A DNA stretch of 64,000 nt from Microcystis aeruginosa FD4 (GTDB lineage Bacteria > Cyanobacteriota > Cyanobacteriia > Cyanobacteriales > Microcystaceae), in assembly GCF_009792235.1 (NCBI RefSeq), contig NZ_CP046973.1:4278001-4342000 (forward strand). Direction: 5' to 3'. The position numbers and the translations under genes were made by a program. A model generated the notes under the pieces. That model searched no databases and was not told where the DNA came from. It saw only the letters and a list, made by a program, of their open reading frames with translations. Below, in pieces: positions 35,394-44,545 of the stretch (positions are counted from its first letter, which is position 1; every line of letters starts with the position of its first letter).

Positions 35394-35731
35394 GTGACTT
35401 TCTCTCACTTATGGTGAGCAGCAGAAGTTGTTCAAAGAGGGCGAATGCAATTCGCCCCTACAATAATATAGGAGTTACGCACTGTACAAATTCACCATGA
35501 TGTGTATGAACGAAAATCCGTCGTTTCAGACTTTTGGCGATTAACTTCTGATCGATAGCGATCGCTCAAAAGTCATCAAAAAATCACGTTAAAATGCCCG
35601 AAACCCATACCTCATATTTGGTCGATCCTGTCAATGCGTAAGTCCTATAATAATATTATCGCACCAATGGTAGGGGCGCATCGCGTGCGCCCAAATGTAA
35701 TATAGATATTTCTACAAAATTGAGATGCACC
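35394..35731. mobile_element. GGGTGCATCT-family MITE, left end truncated, carrying a nested MITE
   Basis: Outside 35471-35645 the sequence is a reverse-oriented relative of the MITE at 7058-7227, including GGTGAGCAGCAGAAGTT, the GGGCGCATCGCGTGCGCCC palindrome and the AGATGCACC right terminus (35723-35731). The left terminal repeat is missing. Confidence 0.8.
35471..35645. mobile_element. 175-bp MITE nested in another MITE
   Basis: Terminal inverted repeats GGAGTTACGCA (35471-35481) and TGCGTAAGTCC (35635-35645) have one mismatch. TATA flanks both sides (35467-35470 and 35646-35649) as a target duplication. It contains one GCGATCGC and no ORF. Confidence 0.8.
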
Positions 35732-35960
35732 AGGCCAAAAGGGGAATAAATAATCAGTCTTTAATAACCAGATTTACTATTATCAGTAACTTTTAAATTA
35801 GTACAAATATATGAACAACTGCGTGTAAGCATCCCACCGAAAAACTAATGCGCTCCGGGGTTTGGGGGCGGCGCCACGCCCCCAACGGGGGGTTTGGGGG
35901 GTAGAACCCCCCAAAAGTCTGGATTTAGGACAAAAAATCTAGAAAGCACAGTTTTTAAAA
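35732..35960. other. GC-rich palindromic spacer
   Basis: A GC-rich block around 35857-35915 holds inverted repeats (GGGGGCG...CGCCCCC and TTGGGGGGT...ACCCCCCAA). This could be another palindromic element. No gene is seen. Confidence 0.4.
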
Positions 35961-36064
35961 ATTCGCTGGGTTAAAGATATTCTCTGGATTATATTAGGTT
36001 TATTGATCTGGTGGTTATTTTCCCTAAGACCGACTTTACCCGATTCGCTCTTCAAAATAATCTC
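35961..36064. repeat. Duplicated 3' end of the flippase-like gene
   Basis: A 104-bp copy of 35271-35373, from ATTCGCTGGGTTAAAGATAT to AAAATAATCTC, has one substitution near the start and one extra base (CCCGATTCGC for CCCGATCGC). It lies in the same orientation about 690 bp downstream, with the MITE cluster between. Confidence 0.9.
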
Positions 36065-36239
36065 CATCAGTCAACCTCTTGCACAATTAATGTACTCCTC
36101 ACCCAACGGAAGATTTTTGATTTTTCCAAGAGGTCTATTATTATTCATTCTTAATTCTCCTGACTCCTGACTACTGGCTACTGACTCCTAACCCTAACAA
36201 CAATTTTTGATTTTTACCAGAGGTCTAGTCAACTCCCGA
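36065..36239. other. IS-end relics after kaiC
   Basis: Two copies of TTTTTGATTTTTnCnAGAGGTCTA (about 36113-36137 and 36205-36228) and one CAACCTCTTGCAC (36072) match the AGACCTCTTGCA terminus seen at 61523. These look like leftover IS ends. They occupy the position of a kaiC terminator. Confidence 0.45.
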
Positions 36240-37802
36240 TTATTCATCCTGTAATTTTTCGCGTACATTGCGAACAATCCGCGATAATTCAGTCTTTTCA
36301 TCGACGCTAATTTTAGTCGGGGAACCACTAATAATCCGCTCGTAATTGCGGAAAGAATCCTTGATATCGGCCCCGTCCTGACTGATAGTATATTCACGAA
36401 TCCCTTTATCGTGCCAAGAACCGCGCATCTTAAAGACGTTAATCGCTCGCGACATTTCGCCGCGAATTTCCACATACTGCAGCATTAAAATCGTGTCGGT
36501 AATCGTAGAAATATGGGATTCGGTGATCGAGTGCGCTCCCATAAATTGGTCGGTGGTATTGGTGAAAAATCCCGTAATTTCCTCCTGTTTGGCGTATCCT
36601 GTCACCCCGATCACAAATTGCCGAAAAGCATTATTTGTCACCCCGCGTGCGAGCGCCGATAGAGAATCAATAGCAATACGGGAGGGTTTAAATTCCGAGA
36701 TTTCCGACTTAATCATCTGTAAATGGTCTTCTAATCCCGCCGATTCGGGGTAAGAACACAACAATTTTAATAATCCCTTGCGTTCCATCTCCTCAAAATC
36801 GATCCCCCAAGAAGAAGCATTTCGGGACAATTGGGCGCGAGATTCTTCATAAGCGAACAAAATCGCCCGCTCACCGCGCCGACAGCCTTCTTCCAGAAAT
36901 TTACTGACTAAGAGAGTTTTACCCGTACCTGTTGCTCCTGTAGCCAAAATAATCGAATCCTTGAAAAAACCGCCTCCACACATATCATCAAGGGTTTTTA
37001 CTCCCGAAGAAATGCGGACATTAGAAGAGCGCTGAGTTAAACGCATCGCACCGAGGGGGAAGATATTAATGCCATCATTGGTGATAGTAAAGGGATATTC
37101 CCCCTTCATGTGGGTTGTTCCCCGTAATTTGAGGATTTCTGCGGTTCTGCGTCGTCTTTCTCCCTCTAGCACGTTCCGCATAATTACCACATTATCAGAG
37201 ACAAATTCCTCTACCCCAAAACGGGCTACCGCTCCGTATTCTTCGATACGTTCTGTGGTCATAATTGAAGTCACTTCTAATAATTTTAACCGGGCTACGA
37301 GCCGAAAAATTTCTCGCCGCACCACTGACACCGCTTCATACTGCTGAAAAACGGCAGTTACAGAGTCAATTGATACCAGTTTGGCTTTATATTTGGTAAT
37401 TGCGTATTGAATGCGCTCGATTAGGGCCGAAAGATCAAAACTACCCACCACTTCTTGACCTTCCGGATCCGGAGAAGCATCGAGAATAAATAACTTACCC
37501 TGGTCAATTAATTCTTCTAAATCCCAACCAAAACTATAGGCATTTTGGATAATATCAGTGGGAGATTCTTCAAAAGTAACAAACAGTCCCGGATAGTCAA
37601 AATACTTGATACCGTGGTAGAGAAATTGGACGGCAAGCAGGGTTTTTCCCGTGCCAGAAGTGCCACTCACTAAGGTAGTTCGCCCCATGGGTAAACCACC
37701 GTGAGTGATCTCATCAAAACCTTCAATTAGGGTTCTAATTTTGCGAACACCTTTGGGTTTAATCGGTGGATTCGATTGGCTATTAGAGTTAGATTGAGTC
37801 AT
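36240..37802 (-). CDS. kaiC: Circadian clock ATPase/autokinase KaiC
   Basis: This 520-residue double-RecA hexamer is the clock's core. The CI Walker A is GTSGTGKT (47-54) with catalytic glutamates E78 and E79; the CII Walker A is GATGTGKT (288-295) with EE near 319-320. The phosphorylation sites are S432 and T433 in ESHISTITDT, equivalent to S431/T432 of Synechococcus. A C-terminal KaiA-binding tail is present (SPTKISVDEKTELS). It follows kaiB by 193 nt on the same strand and is probably cotranscribed. All key residues are intact. Confidence 0.97.
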   Translation of the reverse strand: MTQSNSNSQSNPPIKPKGVRKIRTLIEGFDEITHGGLPMGRTTLVSGTSGTGKTLLAVQFLYHGIKYFDYPGLFVTFEESPTDIIQNAYSFGWDLEELIDQGKLFILDASPDPEGQEVVGSFDLSALIERIQYAITKYKAKLVSIDSVTAVFQQYEAVSVVRREIFRLVARLKLLEVTSIMTTERIEEYGAVARFGVEEFVSDNVVIMRNVLEGERRRRTAEILKLRGTTHMKGEYPFTITNDGINIFPLGAMRLTQRSSNVRISSGVKTLDDMCGGGFFKDSIILATGATGTGKTLLVSKFLEEGCRRGERAILFAYEESRAQLSRNASSWGIDFEEMERKGLLKLLCSYPESAGLEDHLQMIKSEISEFKPSRIAIDSLSALARGVTNNAFRQFVIGVTGYAKQEEITGFFTNTTDQFMGAHSITESHISTITDTILMLQYVEIRGEMSRAINVFKMRGSWHDKGIREYTISQDGADIKDSFRNYERIISGSPTKISVDEKTELSRIVRNVREKLQDE

Positions 37803-37995
37803 TATTTATCCAGCGAGTATTTAAAGAGTAGGATTTTTATCTAATTTTTCAACAGAAACATATCAGGTCTGACTAGACACTTTATACCGTCTCGATTCCC
37901 ATTGACTCTTGACTTTCCCCTAGAGGTACTAGATTACGCCCCGATCATTTCTCCTTCAATAAATATAAACCGTCTAATCACCTATTGCCGAAGTT

Positions 37996-38310
37996 CTAGC
38001 TATCATTTTCTCGTTCGCGAATCTCTTCGTACAGTAAGTCTAAACCGATCAGAACCTTCTCTCGATCGGACAAATCCCCGATAATTTTCCGCACTGGGGG
38101 AGGGAGGACTTTCGCGAGGGTAGGAGTAGCGAGAATCTTGTCTTCCTCCGCTAGTTGCGGGTTTTTCAGCACGTCAATCACCTTCAGCGCATAAACTCCC
38201 TGAAATTCTTCTTCTAGGATATTTTTCAGGGTTTTCAAGGCACGCACGGAGTTGGGGGTGTTCCCGGCGACGTACAGTTTTAAAACATAGGTTTTTTTAA
38301 AGACGCTCAT
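37996..38310 (-). CDS. kaiB: Circadian clock protein KaiB
   Basis: This 104-residue fold-switching thioredoxin-like protein binds the CI ring of KaiC and sequesters KaiA. It shows TYVLKLYVAGNTPNSVRALK, YALKVIDVLKNPQLAEEDKI, LATPTLAKVLPPPVRKIIGD and a short acidic tail, all standard. The cis-proline region (ATPTL) is present. It lies 56 nt downstream of kaiA and upstream of kaiC, the classic order. Confidence 0.97.
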   Translation of the reverse strand: MSVFKKTYVLKLYVAGNTPNSVRALKTLKNILEEEFQGVYALKVIDVLKNPQLAEEDKILATPTLAKVLPPPVRKIIGDLSDREKVLIGLDLLYEEIRERENDS

Positions 38311-38366
38311 AGGTTAAGATCAAAGGGGCTGGGGGTAGGAGTTCATCGCTATTTATTGGGGAGATT

Positions 38367-39296
38367 TTAATCTATTCCCAATAATAAATCAAAAGGGATA
38401 TCCTCGCGAGGTATAGAACGACGGTACATTTCCCCTAGATGTGCAAGGATATCAATGAGAGCGAGACGATAATCTAGGAGGATTTCCTCGCTTCTGCCTT
38501 CTAATTTTAACTGTTGGGAAAATTCATCCATTAACTCCATGTGAATTTCCAGAATTTGCGACACTGAGAGATCGGTAAAAAAGACATTATTAACCAATTC
38601 ATCGATCGCTTGATTGATCGGATAATCCTGTTGGAAGTAATTTAAAATAATCTCCCGATAATCTCTTCTTACTTCCCGCAGTAATTCTTTTTTTTCCTCT
38701 GGGGCAAGATTGCGATAGAATAGCTGCGGATTGCGTTTGTAGTAAACACCTAAATAGCCGAGTCTTTCTTTTAATTTTTCCGCTAAACGGCGCTGTTGTA
38801 GGAGGAGAAAACTGTGATTATTTTCCACGGGATTTGGTTGGTTAACAATCGTGTTAGGTTCGGAAAAAGAGCAATTAGGAGCTAAATGGAGAAATCGAGC
38901 GATCGCTTGGTCGATTACCGAGGTGATGCTGTCTAATTCCTTGACGGTAATTTGTAATTCGGCACTATGATAGAGACAGGTGGGAGAGTCATTCGTCTCG
39001 GCAGTGATGTTCTTGTCAGCGACAATGATCACTACTGGCAGTAAAATCCCCCCTTCGTAGAGTTGATTAAAAGTCGGCTGTAGGGAAGGATGAAAGACCA
39101 CCAGTAAACAATCGATTTTTTCCTTCTCTGCCTCGATATTAGCCAGTAATTCGCTAGAAGACGACCCTAGGGTTAGATTATAGCGTTCATTGGCCAATAA
39201 AGCCGTCAAAGAATTAACCAGCCCTAAGGGTGAACTCACTCCCGTCAAGGGTGAGTCCGTTGGGACAAAAGCATAAATAGTCAGTCTCGGAGGCAA
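38367..39296 (-). CDS. kaiA: Circadian clock protein KaiA
   Basis: KaiA stimulates KaiC autophosphorylation. The C-terminal four-helix domain is strongly conserved (QQRRLAEKLKERLGYLGVYY, EIHMELMDEFSQQLKLEGR, LAHLGEMYRRSIPREDIPFD). The N-terminal pseudo-receiver (about residues 1-140) is more diverged. A TTG at 39332 is possible, but the TTG at 39296 is preferred: GGTGAG lies 6 nt upstream and the protein then starts PPRLTIYAFVPT, aligning with known KaiA N-termini. That gives 309 residues. Confidence 0.93.
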   Translation of the reverse strand: MPPRLTIYAFVPTDSPLTGVSSPLGLVNSLTALLANERYNLTLGSSSSELLANIEAEKEKIDCLLVVFHPSLQPTFNQLYEGGILLPVVIIVADKNITAETNDSPTCLYHSAELQITVKELDSITSVIDQAIARFLHLAPNCSFSEPNTIVNQPNPVENNHSFLLLQQRRLAEKLKERLGYLGVYYKRNPQLFYRNLAPEEKKELLREVRRDYREIILNYFQQDYPINQAIDELVNNVFFTDLSVSQILEIHMELMDEFSQQLKLEGRSEEILLDYRLALIDILAHLGEMYRRSIPREDIPFDLLLGID

Positions 39297-39572
39297 CGTT
39301 TTCTCACCCGCAAGGTAGATAGAAAATAACAAACAATTAGGTTAGGCTTTCTCTGTTGAGAAGACAACCCCCTCGCCATTAGCTAAGGGAAGTTAAAGTT
39401 AACTTTGCTTCTTGGAGTGGGTATCGTAGTTAATTGTAATCAATGTAGCGGTTCTCTAGATGAGCCAGCGTCAAAATCAAGGTAGATTCAAGTTTTAGGA
39501 CGACTAATAGTTTGGCCATCAGTTGGTTAATTATGCAATAAAGTTACCGCCACCGCCCACCCAATTATCCCC

Positions 39573-41948
39573 ATGCCTAGCGTTACCCTCAGTCTCCATC
39601 ACTTTAATCAATCCGTCACTACCTGTGAATTAATTGTTGACAGAACAAGTCTTTTAGATTTAATCAATACGGGCAATCCAGAAGCGATCGTGGTGGTGGA
39701 TGAGCGGTATTGTCCCCTAGGACTGATGGAGAGTCAAACCCTGATTGCTTACCTCCTCTATCAACAACAGCGCCCCGAAACCAGAAACCCCTCCTCCAAC
39801 TGTCTGGATCTGAGCGATTGGCTGCGTCCGATTATCCCTCTTAACTCGCGCATGGCCGTGAGTGAGTTTCTGGCCACCCTGACGGGAGAAGGAAGCTCCT
39901 TAGTCCCTATTTTAGTCGATGCTCAGGGCAAACTGTTAGGACGCTTAGACACGGGCAAACTTCTCCAATTTTGTCTCGGACGCTCGATTCTCGATGATCC
40001 GTCCCCGCGTCCCCGCATCAGCGATCGCAATTTCCCCCCACGATGCGATCGTCCTCTGGAATTTCTGGAACAATTACCGCTGCCGCTGCTGCTCTACAGT
40101 CCAGAAGCGGGAATTTTATACCAAAATCAGGCTTGGTGCGAACAAATAGGGGCGGCTTTCCCCGCTAATATCGATAAATCTCCCTTTGCTTTGGTTAATG
40201 ACCCCTTAACCCTTCAATCCCCCACTCCCCCCCTGTTTCCCCAGCGTCTAGAAACGGTGACATCGGGTTTAGCCAAGACTTGGCGCCTCTTGTCCGCGCC
40301 GTTAAATTTAACGGATAATTATCCTTTGATCGAGAAAGCTTCGGGACTGTGGTTACTTTTAGCCACCGATATCACGGAACAACAGCAATATTGTCAGGAA
40401 TTAGCGGTTAAAAATGCCGATTTAGTCCATTTAAATCGTCTTAAGGATGAATTTCTCGCCTGTGTCAGCCATGAGTTTAAATCGCCCCTCACTGCCGTGA
40501 TCGGTCTCTCCAGTCTGCTGCGGGAACAAAAAATCGGTGAACTTAACCCCCGACAGTCCAAATATGCCGATTTAATCTATCGCAGCGGTCGCCAGTTGAT
40601 GGCCTTGGTCAATGATCTCCTCGATTTAACCCGCTTAGAGACAGGACAACTAAAATTAACTTTAGCTAGAGTCAAAATCGATCGCCTCTGTCAACGGGTG
40701 TACGATACCATCGTCGATAAGTATCCCCAACGTCTCGATCTCCCCGGCAGCTATCGTCTTGACATCGAATCGGGGTTAGATTATGCCCTGGCCGATGAAG
40801 CCCGTTTACAACAGATTTTAGTGCATTTATTAGATAATGCGGTTAAATTCACCATTGATGGCGGTAATTTGGGCATTAAAGTCAATCGTTGGGAAAATTG
40901 GCTGGCTTTTACCGTCTGGGATACGGGGATCGGTATTCCGGAAGAATCCCAGCATCTGATTTTTCAGAAATTCCAACAGCTAGAAAGTCCTTTCACCCGT
41001 CAATTTGAGGGCGCAGGTTTAGGTTTAGTCCTCAGCCAAAAATTAGCGCGCTGTCACGGTGGTGATCTATCCTTTGTCTCCAAAGTCCTGGAAGGCAGTC
41101 AATTCACTTTACTGCTGCCGGTTCATCCCCAAGGTGCAGACCAAGAGTCAGCCACTCCCCAGCGTCTGGTGTTAGTGGTAGAAACTAATCCCCAGGTGAT
41201 CGAACAATTTGTCGATCGATTGAGTGAATTGGGATTAAAAGCCATTATCGCTCGTAGCGGCACTGAGGCGATCGAAAAAGCCCGGCAGTTAAAACCCCGT
41301 TGTGTTTTTCTCAATCCCCATCTCCCCCTGTTGTCCGGTTGGGATGTGTTAACGCTGCTGAAATCCCATCCCCAAACCAAAGAGCTGAAAGTTATTGTCA
41401 CCGCTGCCGATTCCGAGCGCAACCGCAGTCAACAGCAAGGGGCCGATAGTTTTCTGGTTCCGCCGATCACATCGGCTGCGCTGCAAGCTTGCCTGAATCT
41501 GACCGTTTCTCCTGTTCCTAGCCAAAAACGGCGCACCGCTCCGACTCTGCTCCGTTTACACGGCCATTATGCCCCCAATTTCTCCGAGTTATCTTCCTTT
41601 AGCTGGATTTGGAATAATCAATTAGTTCGGGAGAATTATCGTTTTATCGAGGCCGATAGTTGCGAACAGGCGGAACTTTTAGCCACTGTCTGGGAGGTGG
41701 ACGCTATCTTAATCGATAGTTCGATCGCAGAAGATTTATACTCTTATCTGCAAACCTTGAGCGAGTCGGAAACCCTAGCTAATTTACCCCTAGTCACCCT
41801 TGATGTGGCTGTCACCGAGGTGGCTAATCAAATCCCCGGTTTAGCCGTTTTTCCCTGTTTGGCTCCCCCGACGGAAAACCGCATCGAACAGCTATTAAAG
41901 GTAATCGAGACTGCTGATCTGGCTTTTTCTCCCCAGAAAGAGCGGTAA
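39573..41948 (+). CDS. CBS-PAS hybrid histidine kinase with degenerate receivers
   Basis: In this 791-residue protein residues about 15-140 look like a CBS pair (AIVVVDERYCPLGLME, LVPILVDAQGKLLGRLD), 165-270 a PAS-like domain and 285-515 a kinase: phospho-His H300 (CVSHEFKSPLT), N-box QILVHLLDNAVKF, G1 DTGIGIPEES and G2 GAGLGLVLSQ. A receiver follows (530-640) in which the phospho-acceptor Asp is Asn581 (FLNPHLP) and the usual Lys is Pro (LVPPI). A second receiver-like region occupies 665-780. The kinase is probably active while the receivers are docking modules. It is divergent from kaiA with 276 nt between the starts. Confidence 0.85.
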   Translation: MPSVTLSLHHFNQSVTTCELIVDRTSLLDLINTGNPEAIVVVDERYCPLGLMESQTLIAYLLYQQQRPETRNPSSNCLDLSDWLRPIIPLNSRMAVSEFLATLTGEGSSLVPILVDAQGKLLGRLDTGKLLQFCLGRSILDDPSPRPRISDRNFPPRCDRPLEFLEQLPLPLLLYSPEAGILYQNQAWCEQIGAAFPANIDKSPFALVNDPLTLQSPTPPLFPQRLETVTSGLAKTWRLLSAPLNLTDNYPLIEKASGLWLLLATDITEQQQYCQELAVKNADLVHLNRLKDEFLACVSHEFKSPLTAVIGLSSLLREQKIGELNPRQSKYADLIYRSGRQLMALVNDLLDLTRLETGQLKLTLARVKIDRLCQRVYDTIVDKYPQRLDLPGSYRLDIESGLDYALADEARLQQILVHLLDNAVKFTIDGGNLGIKVNRWENWLAFTVWDTGIGIPEESQHLIFQKFQQLESPFTRQFEGAGLGLVLSQKLARCHGGDLSFVSKVLEGSQFTLLLPVHPQGADQESATPQRLVLVVETNPQVIEQFVDRLSELGLKAIIARSGTEAIEKARQLKPRCVFLNPHLPLLSGWDVLTLLKSHPQTKELKVIVTAADSERNRSQQQGADSFLVPPITSAALQACLNLTVSPVPSQKRRTAPTLLRLHGHYAPNFSELSSFSWIWNNQLVRENYRFIEADSCEQAELLATVWEVDAILIDSSIAEDLYSYLQTLSESETLANLPLVTLDVAVTEVANQIPGLAVFPCLAPPTENRIEQLLKVIETADLAFSPQKER

Positions 41949-42106
41949 GGGGGAGCGGGGGAGAAACTTTTTTCTGTGATCTATTAACAATTTTTCAGTG
42001 ATCTATTGACAAATGAGGAATTTGGTGTTGACAGCTAAGAAAGCTCATGTAATACTAGCAGTTGTAATCTATTACATCCACCTTACCTCCGCGGGGGTCT
42101 CTGTAA

Positions 42107-42838
42107 ATGACCAAAATAAAATACATCATTCCTACCGCTACTGCTCTTCTTGCCAGTGCGTTGGGCCTCGCCACTGCGCCAGCACAAGCCGCAACAGTAA
42201 ACTATATCAATTGTGGTAGTCCGACTGCCGCATCCTGCACATTGCCCCAACTTTTTAATGGTGGTAGTATCACCGTTGATGAGGACATGGACGGCAAGAT
42301 TGACAAAACGTTTAGAAATTGGATGAAAACTGGAACGTGGAATCCACCTTCCGGCCTTACAGTAACGGGTTTTGGGTCCGCTACCCCTTTATCAGCTGGG
42401 TTAACATTCACAACCACTAATGGATGGTCAGTTCCTGTAGGTGCAGTTACTTCGTTTAGTAATCCGTTTGTCTTCGATGTTGTCCTCGGAGATCCCTTGA
42501 ATGTATCGTTGACTAATTTGACATTGAACTTGTTAAACTCTACCTCTAATGGATTTGCTGTGTTGAGTGTGACGGCTAATGGAGCATCAGTGGCCAACTT
42601 TAACGGTGGGCTAATGCCAGTTACAGGTATATCTACTGATCTACTTGCTCCAAGTCCTAGCATGATCAACGTTGGTGTAACTGGGATGGTCCTTGCACCA
42701 GGCGCTTCTGGCAATGTCAGATCGTTCAGTCTTACTTTTGGCCAGGGTTCCAAAATTCCCGAACCGGGGACTGTTGTTGGACTTCTTGCTGTTGGTGGCT
42801 TAGGTCTGGCGATGAAACGCCGACAAAAGGATAGCTAA
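42107..42838 (+). CDS. PEP-CTERM sorting-domain exported protein
   Basis: This 243-residue protein has a signal peptide (MTKIKYIIPTATALLASALG, cleavage near AQA-A), a beta-rich, low-charge body and a C-terminal PEP-CTERM signal: IPEPGTVVGLLAVGG, hydrophobic helix, then KRRQKD. PEP-CTERM proteins are processed by exosortase and usually displayed with exopolysaccharide, fitting a colonial cyanobacterium. The body matches no enzyme. An upstream in-frame ATG on another frame is not used. A terminator follows. Confidence 0.85.
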   Translation: MTKIKYIIPTATALLASALGLATAPAQAATVNYINCGSPTAASCTLPQLFNGGSITVDEDMDGKIDKTFRNWMKTGTWNPPSGLTVTGFGSATPLSAGLTFTTTNGWSVPVGAVTSFSNPFVFDVVLGDPLNVSLTNLTLNLLNSTSNGFAVLSVTANGASVANFNGGLMPVTGISTDLLAPSPSMINVGVTGMVLAPGASGNVRSFSLTFGQGSKIPEPGTVVGLLAVGGLGLAMKRRQKDS

Positions 42839-42895
42839 CCGATCTCGGCATCAAGATAATAGAATAAGAGGCATCGTCAGTCCTCGTTTTTATCT

Positions 42896-42917
42896 GCCGC
42901 CCTTTTGGGGCGGTTTT
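42896..42917 (+). terminator. Rho-independent terminator after the PEP-CTERM gene
   Basis: CCGCCC (42897-42902) pairs with GGGCGG (42908-42913) across a short loop and is followed by TTTTG. Confidence 0.8.
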
Positions 42918-42921
42918 GTCT

Positions 42922-43600
42922 TAAGGGACTGGCGTGGGAATAATATCCCAGCTTTGAAAATCGCTCTGTAGAAGAATCAGACCAGCCAGATGGCATATTA
43001 TCAAAGCCCAAGTCCCTAAGAGGAAGGGGCTCTCGAAGGCTCTCCCCCTACTTAGGGTGATCAGCAAACCCCCGCAGCGCGGAGGGCGCAGGTTCCAGGC
43101 ACCCCGACAGTAAAGGATTTTGTCCACAATGTAGGGGCGAACTGCGTTCGCCCAAAAGGTAGCGGAGGGCGCAGGTTCCAGGCACCCCGACAGTAAAGGA
43201 TTTTGTCCATAATGTAGGGGCGAACTGCGTTCGCCCAAAAGGTAGCGGAGGGCGCAGGTTCCAGGCACCCCGACAGTAAAGGATTTTGTCCACAATGTAG
43301 GGGCGAACTGCGTTCGCCCAAAAGGTAGCGGAGGGCGCAGGTTCCAGGCACCCCGACAGTAAAGGATTTTGTCCACAATGTAGGGGCGAACTGCGTTCGC
43401 CCAAAAGGTAGCGGAGGGCGCAGGTTCCAGGCACCCCGACAGTAAAGGATTTTGTCCACAATGTAGGGGCGAACTGCGTTCGCCCAAAAGGTAGCGGAGG
43501 GCGCAGGTTCCAGTCACCCCGACAGTAAAGGATTTTGTCCACAATGTAGGGGCGAACTGCGTTCGCCCAAAAGGTACATGATCAAAGCGCAAGTCCCTTA
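42922..43600. mobile_element. MITE with six tandem copies of an 83-bp internal unit
   Basis: Bounded by TAAGGGACTGGCG (42922) and CGCAAGTCCCTTA (to 43600). Inside, a unit starting GGAGGGCGCAGGTTCCAG repeats at 43081, 43164, 43247, 43330, 43413 and 43496, a strict 83-bp period with almost no variation. Each unit carries the palindrome GGGCGAACTGCGTTCGCCC. A single-unit relative sits at 46277-46414. Because 83 is not a multiple of three and the unit lacks stops, three overlapping long open frames arise on the minus strand; they are not genes. Confidence 0.85.
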
Positions 43601-43771
43601 CTTTTCCCGTTAACTTAGTGTTCAGCATAATTCCCTCGCTTTTAGCGATGGGATGAATTATGAAACCCGTTTTCCATTGTATCTTAAAATTATCAAAAGC
43701 GCACAGTCCAGGAAAGCCATTTATTTTCTAGAATAGAAGATTACCTGGATTATTTTTGCGGGGGGCAATCG

Positions 43772-44251
43772 GTGATTCTCAATTTTTCCCTAAGGATTGT
43801 AGCGGCCAAAGGCAGACTATTCTGTAAGTTTTCACTCTACAAAACCTATCGGGTGGTCAGCAGCGCCCCTGTCGATGTCCTCTGGCAAAAATTAATTAAT
43901 GTGGCCGATGTCTCTTGGCATCCTTTGATTGCCAAGGCTGATGTTCCCTTGGGTTTAATCGCTAAACCGGGGTTAATCTATCAAGCTGTCACCCGTCTGA
44001 CTCCCATTCCTATCCGGGTTTTCGTGGAAAATGTCCGGCCCGGGGAACTCCTCAGCCTCAGAGTTCTCGCTATCCCCGGCATGGAACAGAAAATGACCTA
44101 CCAAGTGGAATCAACCCTCTGTGGTACTTATATTTCCTATTCTGTCACCCTGCGCGGTTGGCTGTCCCCCTTTATCTGGTGGTTAAGTCGTCCCTATTTA
44201 GCCAAAGTCGCCGCCCAACTGGCCCACGCCGCCGAAGAATTAACGGTATAA
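43772..44251 (+). CDS. SRPBCC-superfamily protein
   Basis: This 159-residue protein starts at a GTG with GGGGGG 9 nt upstream. The pattern TYRVVSSAPVDVLWQKLINVADVSWHPLI is the first strand and helix of a START/SRPBCC ligand-binding cup, followed by GLIYQAVTRLTPIPIRVFV strands and a long C-terminal helix (AKVAAQLAHAAEELTV). It probably binds a hydrophobic ligand; the ligand is unknown. It is isolated between the MITE expansion and the acetolactate synthase gene. Confidence 0.7.
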   Translation: MILNFSLRIVAAKGRLFCKFSLYKTYRVVSSAPVDVLWQKLINVADVSWHPLIAKADVPLGLIAKPGLIYQAVTRLTPIPIRVFVENVRPGELLSLRVLAIPGMEQKMTYQVESTLCGTYISYSVTLRGWLSPFIWWLSRPYLAKVAAQLAHAAEELTV

Positions 44252-44451
44252 AACTGGGGGCAGGGTGTGGGGTGTGGGGAGAATATATAAAAGCTGTCTC
44301 GGAGTCTCCTGACGACCGGCTCCCCAAAACGAAAACTTCCTAGTTCACTAATAAATAATCTGCCAAGGGTCAAGATCTAAGTCACAATGGTATATGGATA
44401 GACTTAAACAAAATTTTAGTCAGCTACATTGGTACATATAGTCTACTGATA
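44252..44451. other. Spacer before the acetolactate synthase leader
   Basis: Short G-rich repeats (GGGTGTGGGGTGTGGGG, 44264-44280) are followed by AT-rich sequence that probably holds the promoter of the acetolactate synthase gene. No gene is seen. Confidence 0.4.
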
Positions 44452-44496
44452 TCATCCCGACGAGTTGAGCGCAACAACCTCAATCCGCCGGGATGA
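44452..44496 (+). promoter_or_regulatory. Leader hairpin upstream of acetolactate synthase
   Basis: Perfect 8-nt arms TCATCCCG (44452-44459) and CGGGATGA (44489-44496) enclose a second stem GTTG...CAAC. The structure lies 50 nt before the start codon, without a U-run, so it may be a regulatory leader rather than a terminator. No known riboswitch pattern was recognised. Confidence 0.45.
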
Positions 44497-44545
44497 ACTA
44501 TCTCTGGAGACTTGACTGATGAAGTAAGCTCTACAGGAGGGAATT

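Noticed and set aside
42202..42753. 183-aa open frame antisense to the PEP-CTERM gene
   Set aside because: It is a shadow frame; the plus strand has a signal peptide, PEP-CTERM tail and terminator.
43081..43578. Possible CRISPR array
   Set aside because: The units are contiguous and identical without unique spacers, and no cas genes are near.
42921..43628. Three overlapping long minus-strand open frames with repeated residues such as FGRTQFAPTLWTKS
   Set aside because: They arise because an 83-bp repeat without stops cycles through all frames; no start signal or family is recognisable.
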